Shown: piece by piece, positions 32,428 to 40,112 of the stretch
Layout of the letters: each line of letters begins with the position of its first letter
Position numbering within the stretch: position 1 is the first letter of the stretch
Source of the DNA: Bacteroidia bacterium
GTDB taxonomy: Bacteria > Bacteroidota > Ignavibacteria > UBA10030
Assembly: GCA_022180565.1 (NCBI GenBank)
Contig: BQML01000017.1
Coordinates: 1 to 43,806, forward strand
Length of the DNA stretch: 43,806 bases
Direction of reading: 5' to 3'
Program-made: the position numbers and the translations under genes
Notes under the pieces: generated by a model
The model's input: the letters and a program-made list of their open reading frames with translations, nothing else
Told to the model about the DNA's origin: nothing
Database searches by the model: none

Positions 32428-33219
32428 TCACTGCGAAAGCCTTGGTTTCCTCTGGAGGACCCGCCCTCCGGCGGGCGGCATTCGGCTCAGTTCAGGATTC
32501 GCAGGGGCGGTCTGATACGCCCAGTCGAATACAATCGAGTTTGTCGAGACCGTGGTGACTCTGATCTTTGCAAAGTGGTTGTCCCACGTCCACACGACAT
32601 AGGTGTGGCCGGGAATGGCTTCCGCGGATCCCGAAGGCGACCAGCCTGCAACCGGAGCCGCCGATATATCATCCAAGGTCTCGGTGTATCCCATATCCTG
32701 AATATCGGTGTCGCTCCACACGTTCAGAAAGAACACACCACCGGCGTTTTCGAAGAAGACGTCCGTGTACAGGTCATCATACCTGCCTACGGAGTACGTC
32801 GAGAAGTCGTAGCCGGCAAGGTCAGGAGTCGTCACATAATTGTAGAGGACAACATCATATCCCTCGGGGCGGGGGGTGTCGTACACAACGTCCCGGCTCA
32901 TGGTGCTTTCGTTCCCTTCAAAGTCATACGCGGTTACGCCGTAATAGTACGTCACGCCATTCACCGCTCCGTAGTCGATGAAAGTCGGCTGTTTCGTCGA
33001 TCCGATGTACGTGTAGTCTCCGCTATAGCGGTCACTGACCCACACGTTATATCCGGCAAGGTCGGCTTCGCTATTGGGGATCCAATCGAGCTGGACTGCG
33101 TTATCCAGAGAAATCGTGCGAATGCCTGTCGGCGGCGCAGGCGGGACCGCATCAATCGGCTCCAGCGCGCAAGCCGTCAGAACGAAGGAAGCAAGAATTG
33201 AGGTAATGAGTGATTTCAT
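32428..33219 (-). CDS. Lipoprotein with an N-terminal fibronectin type III domain
   Basis: A 263-residue protein beginning MKSLITSILASFVLTAC, a clear type II signal with lipobox LTAC (Cys17). Residues about 27-115 are an Fn3 domain: PPAPPTGIRTISLDNAVQLD, NSEADLAGYNVWVSD, GVTYYYGVTAYDFEGNES. The rest, about 120-263, is rich in Tyr, Asp and Trp and strand-forming (VVLYNYVTTPDLAGYDFSTY, HTYVVWTWDNHFAKIRV), with no family I recognise. It probably sits on the outer membrane. It is followed by a GC-rich hairpin and preceded by 141 bp in which no clear promoter stands out, so read-through from pyrC is possible. No functional assignment. Confidence 0.85.
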   Translation of the reverse strand: MKSLITSILASFVLTACALEPIDAVPPAPPTGIRTISLDNAVQLDWIPNSEADLAGYNVWVSDRYSGDYTYIGSTKQPTFIDYGAVNGVTYYYGVTAYDFEGNESTMSRDVVYDTPRPEGYDVVLYNYVTTPDLAGYDFSTYSVGRYDDLYTDVFFENAGGVFFLNVWSDTDIQDMGYTETLDDISAAPVAGWSPSGSAEAIPGHTYVVWTWDNHFAKIRVTTVSTNSIVFDWAYQTAPANPELSRMPPAGGRVLQRKPRLSQ

Positions 33220-33360
33220 GGCTCCGCCCTTGAGTTCTGTATTCCTGCGGAGATTCAGTCAAAGGGCGTGCCAGTTGGAAAAAGTGTCGGAAATGGAACG
33301 AAAATGAGAGGAGATGTCTTCCGCACCCTCAGCAGCGTTTAGAAAACTATACGATCCGGG

Positions 33361-34650
33361 CTATCCGGCCGTGAAGAGTTTCCCGTTGTTGAAGATCCCA
33401 AAGGCTCTCCCTTTGAGACGCCGTCCCCCAAAGGGTGAGTTCTTCGATTTTGAATGAAACTCTTCCGGACGAACAATCCACTCGAGGTCCGGATCAATGA
33501 ACGTGAGGTTGGCTTTTTCGCCTTCGGAGATCCGGACGGCCGGAAGGCCCAGGATTTTGCGCGGGTTCGTTGAAAGCTTTTCGATCAATTCCGGCCAAGA
33601 GAGGAACTTCTGTTCCAGAAGCTCGGTCACGCAGAGTCCTACGGCGGTTTCAAGACCCACGATGCCAAACGGCGCCATGGTGAACTCCACCTCCTTCTCG
33701 TCCACCGTATGCGGTGCGTGGTCTGTCGCAATGACGTCAATAGCGCCGTCTCTCAATCCTTCCTTCATGGCCTGCACGTCGTCGGCCGTCCGGAGCGGCG
33801 GATTCATTTTCGTGTTTGTATCGAAACTGTCGACAGCTTCGTCGGTCAGGCTGAAATGGTGGGGAGTGACTTCGCAGGTGATATTCAGCTTCTCTTTTCG
33901 TGCCGCCCGTACGAGTTCCAGCCCGCCCCGGGTGCTCAAGTGCGCCACATGGTATTTTGCGCCCGGGACATAGCGCAGGAGCATGATGTCCCTCCCGATC
34001 ATCAGCTCCTCCGCCACCGGAGGAATTCCCGGCATTCCCAGCCGGGTCGATTGCAGGCCCTCATTCATGCTTCCTCCCCTCGTCAGCGTTGAGTCCTCCG
34101 CATGCTGAATCACCGGCACACCGAACATGGAAGAGTACTCGAACGCCCGCCGCATGATGTTGGCACTCATGATCGGGCTTCCGTCGTCGGAGAATCCGAC
34201 GGCCCCAGCCTCGACAAGTTCCGCCATCGGAGACAACTCTTCTCCCTTTCGTCCTTTTGTCGCCGCGGCGATAGGATACACGTCCACGATTCCTCCGAGC
34301 AGCTGCTTCGACTTTTCCTGGACATACCGCGCAACCGATTCATCGTCGATCGCGGGTGTTGTATTCGGCATGCAGGCGACGGCGGTGAAGCCGCCGTACG
34401 CCGCAGACCTTACTCCTGTTTCAATCGTTTCTTTGTGCTCGAAGCCGGGTTCGCGCAAATGCACATGCATGTCCATCAGGCCGGGCACGACGAGCTTCCC
34501 GGTGAGGTCAAGCTCCCGGTCTGTTTTGACAGACCCCGCCTTCCCAATCTTTTCGATTTTCCCATCAATGATCAGCAGATCGGAGGTCTCATCGAGGCCG
34601 GAGGCAGGATCAACGATGCGGACGTTTTTGAGAAAGATCGTCTTTGCCAT
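33361..34650 (-). CDS. pyrC: Dihydroorotase
   Basis: Catalyses the reversible cyclisation of N-carbamoyl-L-aspartate to dihydroorotate, third step of UMP synthesis; cytoplasmic. It has 429 residues, as in class I (PyrC of the Bacillus/Aquifex type) enzymes. The zinc-binding motif is MDMHVHLREPG with His62 and His64. Further signatures are GVRSAAYGGFTAVACMPNT, VGFSDDGSPIMSANIMRRAF, VIQHAED, CEVTPHHFSLTDEAV and IDVIATDHAPHTVDEK with the catalytic Asp. The amidohydrolase fold is complete. It follows pyrB by 40 bp. Together with pyrR and pyrB it forms a minus-strand pyr operon. A start-proximal NVRIVDPASG strand supports the ATG at 34650. Confidence 0.97.
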   Translation of the reverse strand: MAKTIFLKNVRIVDPASGLDETSDLLIIDGKIEKIGKAGSVKTDRELDLTGKLVVPGLMDMHVHLREPGFEHKETIETGVRSAAYGGFTAVACMPNTTPAIDDESVARYVQEKSKQLLGGIVDVYPIAAATKGRKGEELSPMAELVEAGAVGFSDDGSPIMSANIMRRAFEYSSMFGVPVIQHAEDSTLTRGGSMNEGLQSTRLGMPGIPPVAEELMIGRDIMLLRYVPGAKYHVAHLSTRGGLELVRAARKEKLNITCEVTPHHFSLTDEAVDSFDTNTKMNPPLRTADDVQAMKEGLRDGAIDVIATDHAPHTVDEKEVEFTMAPFGIVGLETAVGLCVTELLEQKFLSWPELIEKLSTNPRKILGLPAVRISEGEKANLTFIDPDLEWIVRPEEFHSKSKNSPFGGRRLKGRAFGIFNNGKLFTAG

Positions 34651-34690
34651 AGTGTGGATTCATGATCGTGAGACGTTGCTTCTTACCGTT

Positions 34691-35608
34691 CTAACGACTC
34701 CCCAACAAATACAAGACCGCCATTCTCACGGCCACCCCGTTCGTCACCTGCTCCAGGATCACGGAATGTTCACCGTCGGCAAGGTCTGCCGAAAGCTCTA
34801 CGTCGCGGTTGATCGGTCCGGGGTGCATGATCGTGATCGCGTGGCCCGCCTGTGCAACGCGCTCTTTCGTGACTCCGAAGTACCTGTGGTACTCGCGCAA
34901 GGAAGGAAAGAACCCGGATTCCTGCCGTTCGAGCTGAATGCGAAGAACGTTCAAAACATCGGTGTGGGGAATGACATCCTCGAGGCGGTGGTAGACCTTG
35001 ACGCCGAGCTGTTCGATACCCCGTGGAATAAGAGTTGCCGGGCCGCAGACGGAGACCTCCGCCCCCATCGCCCTGAGGCCATGAATATTGGAGCGCGCGA
35101 CGCGGCTGTGGAGAATATCTCCGACGATGCAGACGCGGATCCCTTCGAGACGGCCGAACTTCTCCCGAAGCGTAAACATATCCAGCAATCCCTGCGTGGG
35201 GTGCTCATGGGCGCCGTCGCCCGCGTTGATCACATTGGCTTTAACCACCCGGCTGAGAAAATGCGCGGCCCCCGGAGAAGCGTGGCGGATCACCACCATG
35301 TCGATCTTCATGGCTTCGATGTTCCGCGCGGTGTCTTTCAGAGTCTCCCCTTTGGACACACTGCTTCCCGCCGCCGCGAAGTTCACAACATCGGCCGAAA
35401 GCCTTCGTTCAGCCAGTTCAAACGAAATTCTGGTTCTGGTCGAACTCTCGAAGAACAGGTTCACAATGGTTTTGCCCTGCAGGGGCGGAACCTTCTTGAT
35501 GGGGCGCTCGAGTACTTCCTTGAAGGAAACAGCGGTGTCGAGAATCAGAGTGAGATCCTCGCGTGACATTCCTTCAAGACCCAGGAGGTGACGAGTCTGG
35601 AGTTTCAT
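34691..35608 (-). CDS. pyrB: Aspartate carbamoyltransferase catalytic subunit
   Basis: Transfers the carbamoyl group from carbamoyl phosphate to L-aspartate, first committed step of pyrimidine synthesis; trimeric and cytoplasmic. It has 305 residues, the usual length. The carbamoyl-phosphate loop is FFESSTRTRISFELAERRL (SSTRTR at 55-60). Other signatures are GSSVSKGETLKDTARN with the inter-subunit Ser/Lys loop, HEHPTQGLLDMFTL, and a C-terminal IMHPGPINRDVELSADLAD. No pyrI regulatory subunit is adjacent, so control is more likely through the upstream PyrR-type leader. It starts 4 bp after pyrR and precedes pyrC. Confidence 0.97.
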   Translation of the reverse strand: MKLQTRHLLGLEGMSREDLTLILDTAVSFKEVLERPIKKVPPLQGKTIVNLFFESSTRTRISFELAERRLSADVVNFAAAGSSVSKGETLKDTARNIEAMKIDMVVIRHASPGAAHFLSRVVKANVINAGDGAHEHPTQGLLDMFTLREKFGRLEGIRVCIVGDILHSRVARSNIHGLRAMGAEVSVCGPATLIPRGIEQLGVKVYHRLEDVIPHTDVLNVLRIQLERQESGFFPSLREYHRYFGVTKERVAQAGHAITIMHPGPINRDVELSADLADGEHSVILEQVTNGVAVRMAVLYLLGSR

Positions 35609-35612
35609 GCGT

Positions 35613-36158
35613 TTACGATTCCCGGTCTTCGTCGATCAGATACACGGCGTCTTCCTCGTCGACTTCGCTCATGAGCACGCGGACTTCCTGTTTTGCCGAT
35701 GTCGGAACATTCTTGCCCGCAAAATCGGCCTTGATCGGGAGTTCCCGGTGGCCGCGATCGATCAAAACCAGCAATTGGATCGATGTCGGGCGTCCCAGAT
35801 CCATCAGGGCATTGAGGGCAGAACGGACCGTCCTGCCGGTGAAGAGGACGTCGTCGACGAGAACAATTACTTTGCCGCCCACATCGAACAAGATGTCGGT
35901 ACGTTTCAAATGCGGCTGCTCCAAACGGCCCCGCAGATCGTCGCGATAGAGCGTGATATCGAGCGTGCCCACATCGATTTTCCGGCCTTCGATCGATTCG
36001 ATCTTGCCAGCGATCCGCCGCGCGAGATAGTCCCCCCGCGTTCGGATCCCCACGAGAGCCACCTTTTCGGCCCCCTTGTTCCGTTCTACAACCTCATGGG
36101 CCAGCCTGTTCACCGTCCTGGTGAAACCCGCCTGATCAAGAATTTTGGTCTTTTTCAT
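35613..36158 (-). CDS. pyrR: Bifunctional pyr operon regulator / uracil phosphoribosyltransferase
   Basis: A 181-residue type I phosphoribosyltransferase. The PRPP-binding signature VIVLVDDVLFTGRTVRSAL is intact, and GIRTRGDYLARRIA, DITLYRDDLRG and IQLLVLIDRGHRELPIKADF are characteristic of PyrR. In Bacillus, PyrR binds UMP and an RNA loop in pyr leaders to promote termination; it also has weak uracil phosphoribosyltransferase activity. Here it is first in pyrR-pyrB-pyrC. The leader in front of it contains a matching RNA loop and a terminator ending just before the ATG, so autoregulatory attenuation is strongly suggested. No clear Shine-Dalgarno sequence separates the terminator U-run from the ATG at 36158. 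Confidence 0.95.
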   Translation of the reverse strand: MKKTKILDQAGFTRTVNRLAHEVVERNKGAEKVALVGIRTRGDYLARRIAGKIESIEGRKIDVGTLDITLYRDDLRGRLEQPHLKRTDILFDVGGKVIVLVDDVLFTGRTVRSALNALMDLGRPTSIQLLVLIDRGHRELPIKADFAGKNVPTSAKQEVRVLMSEVDEEDAVYLIDEDRES

Positions 36159-36167
36159 GGATTCGGC

Positions 36168-36203
36168 AAAAAAAAGCCTTCAGTCCGTTTTCGGAGAGAA
36201 GGC
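36168..36203 (-). terminator. Attenuator terminator immediately upstream of pyrR
   Basis: On the minus strand GCCTTC (36203-36198) pairs with GAAGGC (36181-36176), stacked on TCCG/CGGA (36195-36192 with 36187-36184) around a TTTT loop. Eight U residues follow (36175-36168). The U-run ends 9 nt before the pyrR ATG, so termination would prevent expression of the whole pyr operon. An alternative pairing that sequesters its 5' arm exists upstream (see the PyrR loop entry). Confidence 0.85.
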
Positions 36204-36280
36204 CGAACAAGTTCGAAAGTTGGGAGGGACGAAATGGGAGTTCCCATACTCCAACTTTTCTTTTCTCTGCTGAACTTCCT

Positions 36281-36301
36281 TCCCTGCCTCGCCGGACAGG
36301 A
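36281..36301 (-). promoter_or_regulatory. Candidate PyrR-binding RNA loop (anti-antiterminator) in the pyr leader
   Basis: On the minus strand TGTCCGGCGAGGCA (36298-36285) matches 12 of 14 positions of the PyrR consensus ARUCCNGNGAGGYU. It is closed by CCTG/CAGG pairs extended by a U-G pair. Directly overlapping its 3' side, GAAGGAAGTTC (36282-36272) is complementary to GAACTT plus CCTTC (36214-36198, with a 6-nt bulge), which includes the 5' arm of the terminator. This is the antiterminator arrangement expected for PyrR control. A further hairpin AAAGTTGG/CCAACTTT (36258-36216) lies between. Confidence 0.68.
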
Positions 36302-36343
36302 TTAAAGGGGCTCTGAAAGAACAGGCTTCAAATTGCGATTTTC

Positions 36344-36421
36344 TGGTGGGCGATGTAGGATTCGAACCTACGACCTTACGCGTGTGAGGCGTACGCTCTG
36401 AACCAACTGAGCTAATCGCCC
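36344..36421 (-). tRNA. tRNA-Val (anticodon CAC), CCA encoded
   Basis: The cloverleaf is complete on the minus strand: acceptor GGGCGAT/ATCGCCC, D-arm GCTC...GAGC, anticodon stem TACGC/GCGTA with loop CTCACAC (anticodon CAC), T-arm GTAGG/CCTAC with TTCGAAT, discriminator A, then an encoded CCA (36346-36344). It lies upstream of the pyr leader on the same strand with no terminator between. Confidence 0.97.
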
Positions 36422-36433
36422 GGCTCATCGCTC

Positions 36434-36462
36434 AATGTACGTGAAAAACAGGCGCGATTCAA
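36434..36462 (-). promoter_or_regulatory. Promoter of tRNA-Val, possibly also of the pyr operon
   Basis: TTGAAT (36462-36457) and TACATT (36439-36434) on the minus strand are 17 bp apart. The start of transcription is expected near 36427, six bases before the mature tRNA 5' end. No equally good promoter was found between the tRNA and the pyr leader. Confidence 0.58.
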
Positions 36463-36463
36463 G

Positions 36464-37867
36464 CTAAAACCGGAACTGAAAGCCCGCGGAAATGGAGTAC
36501 AGGTCGAAGTTCCCGGGGTCGAACAGAAGCGGAATGCTTTCGGTTGCAATGCCGAACGATATCTTCGTCAGTTCCAATCCGACACCGGCGGCCCACCGGA
36601 GCCTGGAGTCGTCTCCGATCGAAAGCCCCGTTCGTATGGGAAGAACGGGAATCCCCGAATACTCCACACCAACCGAAACCCGTGGATTGTCCGGATTCCC
36701 CATTGAGTCATTGAGGCCCTGCGTGAAATCAACGGCAATCAGAATGCCGGAAGGAAACCACGAAGGAAGGAGTCGTGAACCGCTCTCGACAACGAGACCG
36801 ATCCGCAGTTTGGTCGGCAGAGCCGTTGCGAACTCTCCCGCGCTCCTGTTCCGCCCCCGCACGGCGTATTGCAAACTGTCCTCGATTGTGCCAAGGAATG
36901 GATCCGTGATGTCGATCTGATACCGACTGTACGTTTCAACAGTATTCCGCTTCCAGCGAATGGAGCCGATGTCCGTGATGCTGACGTGCAGGTCCACACC
37001 GTACACTTTCCCCGCCAGTCCGAAATCCACGCCGAATCCCGTCCCCGCAGGCGCGGGAAAGAGATCCAGCCCCCCTCCTTTGTCCGGATCAAGCACCTCG
37101 ACGCCGGCCCGTCTGATCCGATAATCAAATGAGAGTCGACCGCGGTACTGATTACCGCCGGTCGGTTCGTTGGCAACGGAAGCAACGTAATGCAGAGTTT
37201 CCATCACACCGTACCCTGCCAAAAACTTTATCCCCAGGCCGGCATAGAGTTCGGCTTCCGCCGGGAGGCTTACCGGCACCGGTCGGCCGTACGACAAATT
37301 CAGCTCCCTGAACCACCATCCGGAAATTCTCGTTCGGTCAAACGTGAAACTCGATCCTTCGGGATCAAGTCCGTACAGCAGCATCGTCAGGAGTTCCTTG
37401 GGAACAACAGTTCGGAGGCCCACTCGTTCCTTCACTGCAATCGCAAATCCGCCGACCTCGGGATGGTACGCCGCAAGGCCGACCGGCATCACCTCAAAGT
37501 CCATTGTGCTTACCGCCGTTCCGTCAGAAAACCCCGACAACAATTTGGCTTTGTCTGCTTCATCGAGAAAACGCGGTTCCCGCACACCGTTCGGCCCGTC
37601 TGCCCCCGTGAAGAATTCATGGTAAGTATCGTACGACATAAGCTCCGATGACACTCTGAATCCTATGGACAAGAGAGAAATGCCGATCAGTCGATGGCCG
37701 TTCATACCGAGGTTTGCCGGATTCACTCCCAAGGCGGCAAGACCGCGGGCCGGACCATTGATCGTTCTTGCCATCCCGATCGCTCGCGGATCACTCTTAT
37801 CGCCGGCAACAACGGCCGACCACAGAACCGCCATGCAAACAACAAGGTATGACGCCATGACCCTCAC
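36464..37867 (-). CDS. Putative outer-membrane beta-barrel protein, DUF5723-like
   Basis: A 467-residue exported protein with signal ASYLVVCMAVLWSAVVAG. It shows features of the DUF5723/PorV-like barrel group: an early AIGMARTINGPARGLAALGVNPANLGM segment (residues about 29-55), repeated amphipathic strands such as IGISLLSIGFRVSSE, ELYAGLGIKFLAGYGVME and VYGVDLHVSITDIGSIRWKR, and a C-terminal FDLYSISAGFQFRF ending in Phe, the usual barrel-assembly signal. The GTG at 37867 overlaps the upstream stop (GTGA) and has AGGTGA 7 nt before it; the ATG three codons later would leave no room for a ribosome-binding site. It is co-transcribed with the preceding envelope gene. Function unknown; a structural or transport role at the outer membrane is inferred. 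Confidence 0.82.
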   Translation of the reverse strand: MRVMASYLVVCMAVLWSAVVAGDKSDPRAIGMARTINGPARGLAALGVNPANLGMNGHRLIGISLLSIGFRVSSELMSYDTYHEFFTGADGPNGVREPRFLDEADKAKLLSGFSDGTAVSTMDFEVMPVGLAAYHPEVGGFAIAVKERVGLRTVVPKELLTMLLYGLDPEGSSFTFDRTRISGWWFRELNLSYGRPVPVSLPAEAELYAGLGIKFLAGYGVMETLHYVASVANEPTGGNQYRGRLSFDYRIRRAGVEVLDPDKGGGLDLFPAPAGTGFGVDFGLAGKVYGVDLHVSITDIGSIRWKRNTVETYSRYQIDITDPFLGTIEDSLQYAVRGRNRSAGEFATALPTKLRIGLVVESGSRLLPSWFPSGILIAVDFTQGLNDSMGNPDNPRVSVGVEYSGIPVLPIRTGLSIGDDSRLRWAAGVGLELTKISFGIATESIPLLFDPGNFDLYSISAGFQFRF

Positions 37868-39942
37868 GGCTTGTTCACCTGATAGACGAGTGTACCGGAT
37901 GCCCGGACTCTCACGGCATCCGTATCCCTGACCTTCACCACTGCGCCGCCTCCCGCCGACTCCACATCGAGCCGCACCAGAATGCTCTCTCCTCGTTCGA
38001 AGAGTTCAGCTTCCGGACCCGTAAGCTCAATGGCAAAATTGCTGACGACGGGGGCCACGACAGCTCCAGCGGCATCAACGATGCCCGCTTGAATCGTCCG
38101 TGTTCCATTCGTCGGAATCACGAGGAGCGTATCCCGTGGGCCGCCGGGACCGGGGCCGAGCAAGGCCGATCGAAATTCAAGGGCAAGCGGGATGCCATTG
38201 TCGATGGAAAAATTCAGTGTCGCTGTGCGCGTCGACTTTGCCAGATCACGCGGGAATTTTTCCCTCACGCGGAGCGGTATGGTGTCCCGGACAGTGGCAT
38301 TCATGATTCCCATCCTCACGGGGAACGTCACATCGACTGATGAGTATATTTTGCTCGTGTCGTACACCACCTGCCGCCCTTCCGGGGCGGCATAGAGGTC
38401 GGATGGATTCAAGGTCATGGTTCCCCGAATGATGAACGTATCCGGAAGGTGAGGGAAGAATTTCGCCAGAAACGTGTTGAGCCCTACCGTGTTATCCAGA
38501 ACAATCGAGGTCGGGCCGGCGGCCGGGAACAAGCGGCGCAGAAGAGCACCCTGCGGAGGCGGAATAAAGATGGAGTCGGTCTTCGCGGGGATACTGCGAC
38601 GGTCGATGCCGACGAAATAGGCCGAATAATCAGCCGGGAACCCCGACGATGACTGCACCTGAATGGCGATTTCGATCGAATCGAACGAGACTTCTCCTTC
38701 GAACTTGTCGGCGACTTCCCCGAGTGTCAATCCCGAGGCCCCCGTAGCCAGCTCCAGGGTCGTCGGCGGAATCCGGCCATCGACGCGTTCGATCATCATC
38801 GGCGTCCCTGGCGATAGAGACACCTGAATCTGGTCTGTGCTTCGGAGCTCCGTCAGCGCAGAATTCCCCGTGAGAGCAAGCTCAATTTCAAAAGTGGCCT
38901 GGGTGCCCGTGGAGTCGACTTGGGCCGTGAATTCGAGATCGGACATATCCACTTGCGTCGTGGAGCTGCCTGTTCCGTCGAAATGGTGCATTACGGCAAC
39001 CTCAGCCCCCGAGGACTTGACTTTCATTTCCTTGAACCTCACGAGGACATCTGCGCTGACGTTGATCCCGTTCTGGATGTCCACGCGCAGGGATCCCTGA
39101 CGGAAGCGAGCCGAGAAGATCGTCACGGAGTCGTCCAAGACGAATGTCCGTGTTTGAGACGGAACAGATTGAGGGGGAATGGTGGACCTGGCGGCGCGCA
39201 CAACGGCGTTGGTAATCGCTATTTCGAACTCAAGCCCTTCTCCGGCATCGATCTCTCCGGTGCCTCCCGGCGTTGTTGCGGTCGTTTGCAGAACGCGGAA
39301 AGCGTTGAGGACAGTCTTTCCTGCGAGCGATGCGGCTGCCGTCTGTATTCCGCCGTTTGCTCTCACGGTGTCCTGCACTCTGAAGGCCGCGACAACGGCC
39401 GCGGCCGGGTCGTCGTTCTGGATCTTCAGCGAATCAGGAAAATAGAGCTGAAATGGGAGGGTGTTGCGGATCGTCAGCGAGATTGTTCCGCTTTCGAACT
39501 CAATGTATTCAAACGATGAAAGCGGACCGATGGAGCGTTCAGGAACCGTAAGCACTGCTGGAGGAAATGAAAACGATCCCGAGGGAGGAGAAACACCGGT
39601 GAGGTTCTCATACGTGAACACCACGGGCGGAATCGGCGGCACGTCAACGGCAAAGGGGCCAAGCGTTTGCTGTCGTGTGATGGGAATGGGTTCGATAAGG
39701 ATTGTATCGATCCCCGCGGGGTCAAAGGTTTGGGTCGACGAGTAAACGAGTCCGCCATCGGCCTGCACTGTCAGCGATGGGTCTTTCTGCCGAAAATCCG
39801 CCACGGTAAACGTCCGGTCCACAAGCGGAATGCTCCCCTGCGTGACCCAGGTGGGCAAGACGGGCGAGGGCGGGAGGTCGACGCATTTCAAGGAAAGAAG
39901 TGCGACGATGGCGAGGAGGGCGGCAAGGAGTCGAAGGTTCAT
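37864..39942 (-). CDS. Exported beta-sandwich envelope protein of unknown family
   Basis: About 692 residues. The N-terminus MNLRLLAALLAIVALLSLKC is a signal sequence; a Cys follows but LSLKC is not a canonical lipobox, so lipidation is uncertain. The body is strand-rich with many prolines and hydroxy residues, for example SIGPLSSFEYIEFESGTISL, NTLPFQLYFPDSLKI, RSTIPPQSVPSQTRTFVLDD and FIIRGTMTLNPSDLY. It ends with an Ig-like strand set (ESILVRLDVESAGGGAVVKV, VRASGTLVYQV). I recognise no family. The ATG at 39942 is chosen because the signal peptide begins there; a TTG at 40023 would add an unlikely 27-residue extension. A strong promoter lies about 100 bp upstream. It overlaps the DUF5723-like gene by 4 bp, so the two probably act together at the outer membrane. 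Confidence 0.75.
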   Translation of the reverse strand: MNLRLLAALLAIVALLSLKCVDLPPSPVLPTWVTQGSIPLVDRTFTVADFRQKDPSLTVQADGGLVYSSTQTFDPAGIDTILIEPIPITRQQTLGPFAVDVPPIPPVVFTYENLTGVSPPSGSFSFPPAVLTVPERSIGPLSSFEYIEFESGTISLTIRNTLPFQLYFPDSLKIQNDDPAAAVVAAFRVQDTVRANGGIQTAAASLAGKTVLNAFRVLQTTATTPGGTGEIDAGEGLEFEIAITNAVVRAARSTIPPQSVPSQTRTFVLDDSVTIFSARFRQGSLRVDIQNGINVSADVLVRFKEMKVKSSGAEVAVMHHFDGTGSSTTQVDMSDLEFTAQVDSTGTQATFEIELALTGNSALTELRSTDQIQVSLSPGTPMMIERVDGRIPPTTLELATGASGLTLGEVADKFEGEVSFDSIEIAIQVQSSSGFPADYSAYFVGIDRRSIPAKTDSIFIPPPQGALLRRLFPAAGPTSIVLDNTVGLNTFLAKFFPHLPDTFIIRGTMTLNPSDLYAAPEGRQVVYDTSKIYSSVDVTFPVRMGIMNATVRDTIPLRVREKFPRDLAKSTRTATLNFSIDNGIPLALEFRSALLGPGPGGPRDTLLVIPTNGTRTIQAGIVDAAGAVVAPVVSNFAIELTGPEAELFERGESILVRLDVESAGGGAVVKVRDTDAVRVRASGTLVYQVNKP

Positions 39943-40040
39943 TGAGACGCGCTGATGACGCGAGAATCGTGGAGTGCGCAGAGGTACCGAGAGCGCAAAA
40001 ACGTCAATAACCGGACGATGCAAAGAAGGGAGGATGAATC

Positions 40041-40069
40041 AGTATACAAAAGGGTGGCGGTATTATCAA
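40041..40069 (-). promoter_or_regulatory. Strong sigma70-type promoter for the two-gene envelope operon
   Basis: On the minus strand TTGATA (40069-40064) and TATACT (40046-40041) are separated by 17 bp, close to the ideal promoter. Transcription should start near 40034, giving a leader of about 92 nt before the ATG at 39942. The -35 box touches the uvrC terminator stem. Confidence 0.7.
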
Positions 40070-40089
40070 GGCGCGGGAACACCGCGCCT
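40069..40089 (-). terminator. uvrC terminator hairpin
   Basis: AGGCGCGG and CCGCGCCT (40069-40076 and 40082-40089) form a perfect 8-bp GC-rich stem with a 5-nt loop, 23 nt beyond the uvrC stop. The trailing minus-strand bases TTGATAATACC are the next promoter's -35 region rather than a clean U-run. Confidence 0.6.
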
Positions 40090-40112
40090 CTGTCTCTCCC
40101 TCCCGCGTGTTC

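Noticed and set aside
34127..35566. 479-codon plus-strand frame across pyrC and pyrB
   Set aside because: It spans two highly conserved genes on the other strand and the gap between them; its sequence shows no domain.
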